Source of the DNA: UBA3818 sp051881895
Lineage (GTDB): Bacteria > Bacillota > Clostridia > Oscillospirales > Ruminococcaceae
NCBI GenBank assembly: GCA_051881895.1
Contig: JBJEQT010000007.1
Span: 1 to 5,060 of the forward strand
Direction of reading: 5' to 3'
Length of the DNA stretch: 5,060 bases
Made by a program: the position numbers and the translations under genes. Within the stretch, counting starts at the first letter, position 1. Each line of letters opens with the position of its first letter. The notes below the pieces were generated by a model. It was not told the origin of the DNA and made no database searches. It was given only the letters and a program-made list of their open reading frames with translations. Positions 1 through 4,984 of the stretch are shown in pieces.

Positions 1-318
1 ATGATCTAAATCCGTATTCAAAAGCCGGCCGTCATTCGTATAGCACAAGACAAAAAAGCGTGTGGAAAACGGCGTTTCTTCATTAAAATTGGCGGGAGGA
101 TGCTCCTTGGGGTCCTTGGGCCTGACGTTGTCTTTGTCACGCGGAAAATAGTCCGGCATAGCCCCCCGATTTTCTATCAGCATCGTCAGCATGTTATTCA
201 AATCCCGGTTCACCGAGAAAGCGTTTACCAGATTGACCGAGCCGATGAGCAGCACCAACACCAGGGTGACAGACATCATGGCGCTTTTGATAAAACTGCG
301 CCGCAGTTGTTCAATCAT
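1..318 (-). CDS. Sensor histidine kinase, N-terminal part (cut by window edge)
   Basis: Only the first 106 residues lie in the window; the frame is open to base 1. The protein starts MIEQLRRSF and has one hydrophobic membrane segment at about residues 13-33 (MMSVTLVLVLLIGSVNL), followed by an extracytoplasmic stretch (about 34-106) containing a Pro/Lys/Asp-rich piece around residues 58-76 and a PAS/Cache-like run ending in TNDGRLLNTD. This is the usual layout of a membrane sensor kinase; HAMP, HisKA and ATPase domains would lie to the left and are not seen. The ATG overlaps the response regulator stop as ATGA (translational coupling), with GGAGG at 326-330 and a 7-nt spacer. The kinase call rests mainly on coupling to an OmpR-type regulator and on topology, since no catalytic motif is visible. 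The signal it senses cannot be read from this fragment. Confidence 0.85.
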   Translation of the reverse strand, partial: MIEQLRRSFIKSAMMSVTLVLVLLIGSVNLVNAFSVNRDLNNMLTMLIENRGAMPDYFPRDKDNVRPKDPKEHPPANFNEETPFSTRFFVLCYTNDGRLLNTDLDH

Positions 319-989
319 GCCTGTACCTCCAATATGTAACCCAAACCGCGGCTGGCCCGGATAGACACCTTGGAACCGATGGCTTTCAGCTTTTTCCGCA
401 GATTTGAGATATGCACCCAGACCACATTGATTTCCGACTCAGAGTCCCAACCCCAGACGCGCTCCATAATTTTATCGGCAGACAGAACCGCATTTGGTGA
501 CCGCATAAACAGCTCCAGCACCTGGAACTCCTTTCCGCTGAGCCGCTCGGTATACCCGCCGCAGCGAACGATACCGCCGGTGCAGTCTAAACTCAGATCA
601 CCGAACTGAAGAATGGTGGGCTTGAAATCGCCGCTCCGGCGCAGCATGGCCCGCAGACGTGCCAGCAGTTCATCCGGTGCAAAGGGTTTCGGCAGATAAT
701 CGTCCGCCCCGGTATCAAAGCCGATAATGCGGTCATCTTTCTCGCCTTTGGCGGTCAGCAGCATAACCGGCGTAAAGAGATGTTCCGCCCGCAGCTTGCC
801 AAGGACCTGCAGCCCATCCATGACCGGCATCATAATATCCAGGATGATGCCGTCATAATTGCCGGATATGGCATAATCAAAGGCGTCGCCCCCATTGTGG
901 ACCACGTCTACAACATATTGATTGCGTTCCAAAAATGCAGTCAGCGCCTCAGCCAGATCCAGATCATCTTCTGCAATCAGCAAACGCAT
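315..989 (-). CDS. OmpR/PhoB-family response regulator
   Basis: A 224-residue DNA-binding response regulator of normal family length. The receiver domain (about 1-115) has every expected residue: acidic pocket D8/D9, phospho-acceptor D51 in the LDIMMPVMDG motif, T79 in LLTAK and K101 in the KPF motif. A winged-helix effector domain follows at about 125-222, with the characteristic region RLSGKEFQVLELFMRSPNAVLS and the C-terminal hairpin end SIRASRGLGYILE. It should be phosphorylated by the kinase whose ATG overlaps its stop. The start is the first ATG in frame, preceded by a GGGGGA Shine-Dalgarno-like run (995-1000) with a short 5-nt spacer, and it lies downstream of a strong promoter at 1043-1071. 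The regulon is unknown; the adjacent VTC/DUF4956 operon and divergent lipoprotein are natural candidate targets by synteny (inference). Confidence 0.97.
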   Translation of the reverse strand: MRLLIAEDDLDLAEALTAFLERNQYVVDVVHNGGDAFDYAISGNYDGIILDIMMPVMDGLQVLGKLRAEHLFTPVMLLTAKGEKDDRIIGFDTGADDYLPKPFAPDELLARLRAMLRRSGDFKPTILQFGDLSLDCTGGIVRCGGYTERLSGKEFQVLELFMRSPNAVLSADKIMERVWGWDSESEINVVWVHISNLRKKLKAIGSKVSIRASRGLGYILEVQA

Positions 990-1042
990 GGAAATCCCCC
1001 ATCCGAAATGTTTTATAAAAAGATCTGTAATTCCTTACTGAC

Positions 1043-1071
1043 ATCATATCAATTTCCAAAGCAGCCGTCAA
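1043..1071 (-). promoter_or_regulatory. Sigma-A promoter for the two-component operon
   Basis: On the minus strand, TTGACG (1071-1066; 5/6 to the -35 consensus), a spacer of exactly 17 bp, then TATGAT (1048-1043; 5/6 to the -10 consensus). Transcription should start near 1036, giving a leader of roughly 45-50 nt before the response regulator ATG at 989. The -35 hexamer contains the TGA stop of the upstream DUF4956 gene, so the promoter is packed into the gene junction. A small inverted repeat, GTAA-TTCC-TTAC (1027-1038), lies around the predicted start site and could be an operator. No terminator is visible between the DUF4956 stop and this promoter, so readthrough from the VTC operon is also possible. 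Confidence 0.72.
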
Positions 1072-1733
1072 AGAGAATCTTTGGTGACCGGCCTGCCGCA
1101 GACGATATTCAGATTGCCATTGCGGCAGCGCAGAGCATCCAGAAACTCCTTCGGAACCGAGCTGCCCTTCAAAACGATCTTGTAGCTCAATTCATACATG
1201 GTACCCATATTGCTGGTTTTAACGCGCTCCAGCTCCGCAGAGGCGGTGTACTGCCGGAACAGGTCGTCGAACAGGCCGTCATAGTCCAGATTTTCCGGAA
1301 TGGTGATTTTCAGATTGCGCTCATTGGCATTTCCGCCGCCGAAACGAACCGCCGACAGAATCAGAGAAAAGGCCGCCATGATGCAGAAAAACAGTACTGC
1401 CAACGCCATATAGCCCATACCGGTGGCAAGACCGATGGCCATGGCCAGAAAGATCATGCCGATTTCCCGGGCGGTGCCTGCCACGGAACGAAACCGCACC
1501 AGACCGAAGGTGCCCGCTACGGCTACGCCCGCGCCGATGTTGCCGTTTACCAGCATGATAACCAATTCCACCACCGCAGGCAACATGGCCAATGTGATTA
1601 CAAAGCCCTGGGAATAACGGTTTTTATACATGCACAGGCCTGCAATCGCCAGGCCAAGAATCAAAGAGGCTCCGGTACAGATCAAAAAAGCATCCAACGT
1701 GATTTCTGTTCCGGTAATAATGGAATTAAGCAC
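1068..1733 (-). CDS. DUF4956 family membrane protein
   Basis: A 221-residue integral membrane protein. Hydrophobic segments are visible at about residues 14-35, 44-63, 91-108 and 109-130. Between the second and third is a highly polar and glycine-rich conserved stretch (GAGVAVAGTFGLVRFRSVAG at 67-86, then TAREIGMIF), the hallmark of the DUF4956 family. A soluble C-terminal domain (about 136-221) follows and is probably cytoplasmic. The start is GTG at 1733: a TGA stop lies two codons upstream in frame, and GGAGG (1743-1747) sits 9 nt away. The start overlaps the VTC-domain stop by 8 bp (GTGCTTAA), indicating translational coupling. The family has no assigned biochemical function that I know of; recurring adjacency to VTC-domain genes suggests a membrane partner, possibly for polyphosphate translocation (inference). 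The conserved RFRS and TAREIG residues would sit in a loop or re-entrant segment. Confidence 0.9.
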   Translation of the reverse strand: MLNSIITGTEITLDAFLICTGASLILGLAIAGLCMYKNRYSQGFVITLAMLPAVVELVIMLVNGNIGAGVAVAGTFGLVRFRSVAGTAREIGMIFLAMAIGLATGMGYMALAVLFFCIMAAFSLILSAVRFGGGNANERNLKITIPENLDYDGLFDDLFRQYTASAELERVKTSNMGTMYELSYKIVLKGSSVPKEFLDALRCRNGNLNIVCGRPVTKDSL

Positions 1734-2466
1734 AGGTCATGACCTCCAAGTGAATTTTTTTGGGGGCGGTCTGCCCCAGAATCTGTTGTTTATAATAGGT
1801 GCCGTATTTGGAAAAGGACGTGGGGTATACTTTCAGCTCACTGAGCAGGCGAGCCAGCCATACCGGCGCCGCACCGGGGATCTTGATCTCCATCAGGATC
1901 TGATCCGGCGGCAGCAAAAGGGTCCCCGCCTGTCCTTGCCGCAGATCCAGGTGATCCGCGCGCCAGCGAAGGCTGGTATCAAAGGTGATCCGCAGATCCG
2001 GCAGCTCGATACCTGCATAGGCCTCTCGCTCATAGCCGATGAATACCCGGGGTTCCGGCTGGTACAGGTGCATGAACCAGTCGATTTCATGGTGGATCTG
2101 TTCCTCGTTTTCCGGCCGGATGCCGTGGGACAGATACCGCTGGGCAGCGGCTGCTTCCATAAGCACCCGGCGCTTGTACACCACGCCGTCATACTTCTTT
2201 TTCAGCTCGACAAATACTTTGTCCCGGTCGCCCGGCACGCCGTAACTGCGCATCCGCAGCTTCTCTTTATAAATCGGCTTTTCCAGCGATGTCCGGATGA
2301 GGGAGTAGTCCTCCGTGTCATAATACAGGTTACAGATGGTGTAACGGGCGTGTTGATCGGCCTTCATATAAGCAGCCATACCCGCACACATCTGTTGATA
2401 TTGCTGGGGCGTCAGAAAATATTTCTTTTCCACACGCCGAAAGCTGTATTGAACCGTTCCGGTCAT
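1726..2466 (-). CDS. VTC-domain polyphosphate polymerase-like protein (triphosphate tunnel fold)
   Basis: A 246-residue protein with no membrane segment or signal peptide, matching a stand-alone bacterial VTC domain of the CYTH/triphosphate tunnel metalloenzyme superfamily. Basic and acidic residues that line the tunnel in this fold are visible in order: RRVEKKY at 10-16, the KLRMRSY strand at 69-75, VELKKK at 86-91, YKRR at 97-100, R140 before the FIGYER strand, MEIK at 192-195, and the C-terminal SFSKY at 217-221. By analogy with yeast Vtc4 it would make polyphosphate from ATP using a divalent metal held by the Glu residues; that activity is inferred, not shown. The ATG is preceded by GAGGAGG (2474-2480) with a good spacer. 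It is first in an operon with DUF4956, which overlaps its stop, and divergent from the surface lipoprotein. It lacks the SPX and membrane parts of the eukaryotic protein, which fits DUF4956 supplying the membrane component. Confidence 0.9.
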   Translation of the reverse strand: MTGTVQYSFRRVEKKYFLTPQQYQQMCAGMAAYMKADQHARYTICNLYYDTEDYSLIRTSLEKPIYKEKLRMRSYGVPGDRDKVFVELKKKYDGVVYKRRVLMEAAAAQRYLSHGIRPENEEQIHHEIDWFMHLYQPEPRVFIGYEREAYAGIELPDLRITFDTSLRWRADHLDLRQGQAGTLLLPPDQILMEIKIPGAAPVWLARLLSELKVYPTSFSKYGTYYKQQILGQTAPKKIHLEVMTCA

Positions 2467-2483
2467 TGTTGCGCCTCCTCGCT

Positions 2484-2500
2484 TGATAATAGCCTTATCA
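2484..2500. promoter_or_regulatory. Inverted repeat upstream of the VTC gene (possible operator)
   Basis: A perfect 6-bp inverted repeat, TGATAA-TAGCC-TTATCA, ends 3 bp before the GAGGAGG ribosome binding site of the VTC gene. On the minus strand it contains TATTAT (2491-2486), a 5/6 match to a -10 hexamer. No decent -35 accompanies it, however, and a start from there would fall inside the ribosome binding site. It may be a repressor site, a small leader hairpin or chance. I could not identify a convincing promoter for the VTC operon. Confidence 0.3.
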
Positions 2501-2535
2501 TGCGCTCGTTTCCTAAAGAGAAACTTAAGAAAAGC

Positions 2536-2568
2536 CTTTAGCTATGCTTTAACTTACGGGTGTTTACT
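2536..2568 (+). promoter_or_regulatory. Candidate activator-dependent promoter of the lipoprotein gene
   Basis: Two near-identical heptamers, CTTTAGC (2536-2542) and CTTTAAC (2547-2553), are spaced with an 11-bp period, the tandem half-site geometry used by OmpR/PhoB-family regulators. Nine bases further on is TTTACT (2563-2568), a weak -10 preceded by TG. The sequence at the matching -35 position (AGCTAT) is poor, as expected for an activator-dependent promoter with the operator covering -35. Transcription would begin near 2575, just upstream of the AAGGAGG site. Assigning the neighbouring response regulator as the binder is inference. Confidence 0.35.
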
Positions 2569-2583
2569 GATGGAGAAAACCAA

Positions 2584-2590
2584 AAGGAGG
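2584..2590 (+). promoter_or_regulatory. Ribosome binding site fixing the lipoprotein start
   Basis: AAGGAGG followed by a 9-nt T-rich spacer leads to ATG at 2600. The same frame stays open upstream to an ATG at 2483, which would add 39 residues. That extension has no such site, runs through the probable promoter, and would bury the lipoprotein signal peptide, so 2600 is the real start. Confidence 0.93.
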
Positions 2591-2599
2591 TTTTTTCCT

Positions 2600-4498
2600 A
2601 TGAAATACGCAAAACAAGCTGCCGCATGGTTGCTTTCGGCAATTCTGCTCTGCAGCTGTCAGGCGCAAACCACAGACCCAACGGATACCGAGCCCGGCAC
2701 AAGCCAGCCAAAGGCCCAATATACCGCTGCAGAATCAGACAATGCAGCATCTCCCCGTACCCCGGCCACAGTCGATCTGGCGTCTTCTGTGAAAATCACG
2801 CTGAATGGGACCTCTGCCCAGATCAGCGGCAGCGGAGCCAGTGTGGAGAGCGGCGTCATCACCATTTCGGAGGGCGGCACCTATGCGGTCAGCGGAACGC
2901 TGGCAGACGGCCGCATTCTGGTAGACGCCAAGGGCGGCGACGTGACATTGGTGCTTAATGGTGCGGACATCACCTGTTCCACCGGCAGCCCCATCTACAT
3001 TTATCAATCCGCCCTCACCAGCATTTATGTCATGGAGGATACCGAAAACACCCTGACGGATGGCAGCATCTATACCTTCTCCGACAGCCGGTCCTCGGCC
3101 GAAGAGGATGAGCCCAATGCCTGCCTGTACAGCAAATCCGACCTGGTACTTCAGGGGGCAGGCAGCTTGGTGGTGAACGGCAACTACCGTAACGGCATCA
3201 CCGGCAAGGACACCCTGCAGATTTATGACCTGGATTTAACGGTAAACGCCGTGGGAAACGGCATCAATGGCAAAGATTCCAACACCATTGACAGCGCCGC
3301 CATCAGCGTGAAATGCGGCGAAGACGCCATCCGCTCCACCAATGACACGGACAAATCCCTGGGTTGGATCAGCATTTCCAACTCGGTTCTGAATCTGACC
3401 GCCGGAGAGGACGGCATCCAGGCGGAAACCGCCGTGACCCTCTCCAGCGGCACCTACACCATTTCCTCCGGCGGCGGAAGCGCCGTTCAGCCTTCCGATG
3501 ACATCAGCGCCAAGGGGATCAAGGCCGGCGGTGAGCTAACGCTGTTAAACGGCGTGTATGTACTGGATTGCAGCGATGACGCCGTTCACTCCAACGGAAA
3601 TGTGACAGTGGAAAACGGCCAATACACCGTTTCCAGCGGCGACGATGCCTTCCACGCCGACCAAACGCTGACGGTCTCCGGCGGCCAGATCGATATTTTG
3701 GCCTCGTATGAAGGCCTGGAGGGCGTCAATGTGGATATTTCCGGCGGCACCATCCACCTGGTATCCGATGACGACGGCGTCAACGCAGGCGGCGGCCAGG
3801 ACGGCAGCGGATTCGGCGGATTCGGCGGCGCAGGCCGCGGCAACACCTTCGGCACGGGCGCTTCCGCCTACGCGATCAACATTTCCGGCGGCTGCCTGGT
3901 AGTCCGGGCAGGCGGCGACGGCTTGGACTCCAATGGCAGCATTGATATGACCGGCGGTATCGTTTTGGTATCCAGTACCGGCAGCGGCGACGGCGCTCTG
4001 GATTATGATTCCGGCTTTGCGCTGTCCGGCGGAACGCTGCTGGCTGTCGGCTCAGGCGGGATGCCCTCAGCACCCAGCGCTGCTGAGCAGCCGGTCATCT
4101 ATATTGGTTTTGAATCGGCTCTGGAGGCAGGCAGCCTGGTGGCGTTTACCGGTGAGGAACAGCAGTATGTCTATGAAATGCCTATCCGGACGGCAAACCT
4201 GGTCTTTTCCGCACCAGAGCTGAAGCAGGGCGGCACCTATACGGTCTCCACCGGCGGCACCTGTACCGGCGCTTCCGAAGACGGCGTATTCCCCGCCGAC
4301 ACCTCTTACAGCGGCGGTACTGTGATGACAGAACTGACGCTGACGGAAACAATCACCCGTTACGGCAGCACAGGCGGCTTCGACAACAATAAGGGTGGCC
4401 GGGGCGATATGCAGCCCGGTGCAAAACCGCAGCGTCCCACAGACGGCGCCATGCCCATCCCTCAAAATGGCCAGCAAAATTTCCAGAAAGCCCAGTAA
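2600..4498 (+). CDS. Secreted beta-helix lipoprotein, Cthe_2159/DUF4353 carbohydrate-binding family
   Basis: A 632-residue exported protein. Residues 1-20 form a lipoprotein signal (MKYAKQ, hydrophobic AAAWLLSAILL, lipobox LCSC with C20 as the lipidated Cys), followed by a Thr/Ser/Pro-rich linker to about residue 50. The body (about 55-560) is a run of short beta-strand repeats of the type hydrophobic-S-G-G-T/Q-hydrophobic, typical of a right-handed beta-helix. Acidic turns recur at E241-D242, E270-D271, D326-D327, D348-D349, D390-D392, D440 and D464, mostly 20-29 residues or twice that apart, and could bind Ca2+. The opening (KITLNGTSAQISGSGASVES, then TYAVSGTLADGRILVDA) is typical of the Cthe_2159 family, whose founding member binds plant cell-wall polysaccharide. 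A Gly/Phe-rich loop (397-418) and a Gly/Pro/Gln-rich tail (about 590-632) interrupt or end the fold. No catalytic residues are recognised, so binding or a wall-structural role is likelier than an enzyme. It is divergent from the VTC operon. Confidence 0.9.
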   Translation: MKYAKQAAAWLLSAILLCSCQAQTTDPTDTEPGTSQPKAQYTAAESDNAASPRTPATVDLASSVKITLNGTSAQISGSGASVESGVITISEGGTYAVSGTLADGRILVDAKGGDVTLVLNGADITCSTGSPIYIYQSALTSIYVMEDTENTLTDGSIYTFSDSRSSAEEDEPNACLYSKSDLVLQGAGSLVVNGNYRNGITGKDTLQIYDLDLTVNAVGNGINGKDSNTIDSAAISVKCGEDAIRSTNDTDKSLGWISISNSVLNLTAGEDGIQAETAVTLSSGTYTISSGGGSAVQPSDDISAKGIKAGGELTLLNGVYVLDCSDDAVHSNGNVTVENGQYTVSSGDDAFHADQTLTVSGGQIDILASYEGLEGVNVDISGGTIHLVSDDDGVNAGGGQDGSGFGGFGGAGRGNTFGTGASAYAINISGGCLVVRAGGDGLDSNGSIDMTGGIVLVSSTGSGDGALDYDSGFALSGGTLLAVGSGGMPSAPSAAEQPVIYIGFESALEAGSLVAFTGEEQQYVYEMPIRTANLVFSAPELKQGGTYTVSTGGTCTGASEDGVFPADTSYSGGTVMTELTLTETITRYGSTGGFDNNKGGRGDMQPGAKPQRPTDGAMPIPQNGQQNFQKAQ

Positions 4499-4674
4499 GG
4501 CAGCGGCCGCTCCCCCGCATGCAGAGCCATAAAAACGCCCTAATATTGTTTCTCTGATTCCGGCGTTATCGGTGCTTCAGAAAAGAAAGCATCGAGCGGA
4601 GCTATGCGTGCGACCTAAAAGTGCCGCTGTCACGATACCGTATCAAAATGCACATCCAAAGGGATTGCGGATAA

Positions 4675-4707
4675 AACAAAGGACCCGCCTGCGGCGGGTC
4701 CTTTGTT
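4675..4707. terminator. Strong hairpin terminator, probably bidirectional
   Basis: A perfect 15-bp stem (4675-4689 with 4693-4707) with a 3-nt loop and a GC-rich core, GGACCCGCC/GGCGGGTCC, flanked by AACAAA/TTTGTT. Reading rightward it would end the lipoprotein transcript about 180 nt past its stop. Reading leftward the stem is followed by TTTGTTTTA, a better U-tract, so it would also stop transcripts coming from the tRNA side. It insulates the two transcription units. Confidence 0.85.
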
Positions 4708-4766
4708 CATAGACCGTAAAACATTCTCAGCCAAACGGCAAATCGAAACACGTTCCCCATTTGGAA

Positions 4767-4857
4767 AGATACTGTTCGGATGATTGTCGGGGATCAAAGC
4801 GCCATAAAAACCGGACAGAAAGAACAATCGGAACATCCTGAACAGATACTCGGATGA
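4767..4857. repeat. Imperfect direct repeat pair AGATACT(GTT)CGGATGA
   Basis: AGATACT-GTT-CGGATGA (4767-4783) recurs as AGATACT-CGGATGA (4844-4857), identical apart from a 3-bp insertion. A third CGGATGA lies at 4865-4871. The copies are 77 bp apart and bracket the interrupted inverted repeat at 4774-4843. Their origin is unknown; they may be relics of duplication or of a mobile element. Confidence 0.45.
4774..4843. repeat. Interrupted inverted repeat, possible structured RNA
   Basis: The left arm GTTC-GGATG-ATTGT (4774-4787) can pair with ACAAT (4824-4828), CATCC (4834-4838) and GAAC (4840-4843). This gives 14 base pairs interrupted by a 5-nt bulge (CGGAA) and a single T. The apical loop is about 36 nt and can form a minor CGG/CCG pairing. 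There is no promoter or T-run tying it to an independent RNA gene, so an eroded inverted repeat is equally possible. Confidence 0.3.
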
Positions 4858-4885
4858 GTCTGAGCGGATGAACTTAAATCCATGG
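4858..4885 (-). pseudogene. Probable decayed tRNA 3'-end fragment
   Basis: Aligned without gaps to the T-arm and acceptor 3' strand of the intact tRNA-Pro (4987-5014), 20 of 28 bases match and 6 of the 8 differences are transitions. The end CTCAGAC is identical, and the T-loop region reads TTTAAGT where the tRNA has TTCAAGT. Further 5' a GGGGTG matches the tRNA anticodon region with a 1-nt indel, but the rest is not recognisable. The copy lies 129 bp from the intact gene on the same strand. It could be a relic tandem tRNA or an old attachment site; it cannot fold as a working tRNA. Confidence 0.45.
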
Positions 4886-4952
4886 TACCGGCGCACCCCG
4901 CCAGGGAAAAGTCCAATACAAGAAGCCGAAAGCTCATGGGTTTCGGCAAAAA

Positions 4953-4984
4953 GAAAAACGCCTGCATTTCTGCAGGCGTTTTTC
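4953..4984 (-). terminator. Rho-independent terminator of tRNA-Pro
   Basis: A 14-bp perfect stem (4953-4966 with 4971-4984), core CGCCTGCA/TGCAGGCG, with a GAAA tetraloop on the minus strand. The descending arm runs into TTTTTCTTTTT on the minus strand. It begins immediately after the encoded CCA of the tRNA, so it directly ends the tRNA transcript. Confidence 0.9.

Larger units (their letters stand above)
4499..4984. other. Gene-poor intergenic stretch between lipoprotein and tRNA-Pro
   Basis: About 490 bp with no convincing protein gene; the open frames here run through terminators or the tRNA and lack ribosome binding sites. Besides the terminators and repeats listed separately it holds two hairpins. 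One is weak, at 4569-4595 (9-bp stem with one G-T pair, 9-nt loop, no T-run). The other, at 4925-4947, is GCCGAAA paired with TTTCGGC (7 bp, 9-nt loop) and lies just beyond the tRNA terminator. No hairpin directly follows the lipoprotein stop, so its mRNA may extend to the terminator at 4675-4707. The concentration of imperfect repeats beside a tRNA suggests an eroded insertion or rearrangement scar (inference). Confidence 0.6.

Noticed and set aside
780..1742. 320-residue plus-strand open frame
   Set aside because: It is antisense to the response regulator and DUF4956 genes, with a composition rich in Gln/His/Arg/Ile from reverse reading, no ribosome binding site and no recognisable domain.
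2471..2500. TATTAT at 2491-2486 as the -10 of the VTC operon
   Set aside because: There is no -35 at 16-18 bp, and the predicted start would fall in the Shine-Dalgarno sequence, leaving almost no leader.
1630..2541. 303-residue plus-strand open frame
   Set aside because: It is antisense to the whole VTC gene, which has family motifs, a good ribosome binding site and operon overlap; the plus frame has none of these.
2483..2599. 39-residue N-terminal extension of the lipoprotein
   Set aside because: It passes through the intergenic promoter region, lacks a ribosome binding site and would hide the signal peptide and lipobox; ATG 2600 has AAGGAGG at proper distance.
3400..4000. CRISPR-like or tandem DNA repeats in the lipoprotein gene
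   Set aside because: The repetition is at protein level (beta-helix rungs), with degenerate DNA and irregular spacing; there are no identical repeats with spacers.
4067..4477. 136-residue minus-strand open frame inside the lipoprotein gene
   Set aside because: It is a shadow of the GC-rich plus-strand coding sequence and has no motif or ribosome binding site.
4503..4510. GCGGCCGC palindrome just after the lipoprotein stop
   Set aside because: An 8-bp GC-rich palindrome is expected by chance at this base composition and has no flanking structure or T-run.
4630..4896. 88-residue minus-strand open frame
   Set aside because: It begins at a GTG without a ribosome binding site, overlaps the tRNA-like relic and reads through the strong terminator hairpin at 4675-4707 (its NKGPAAGGSF tail is the stem translated).
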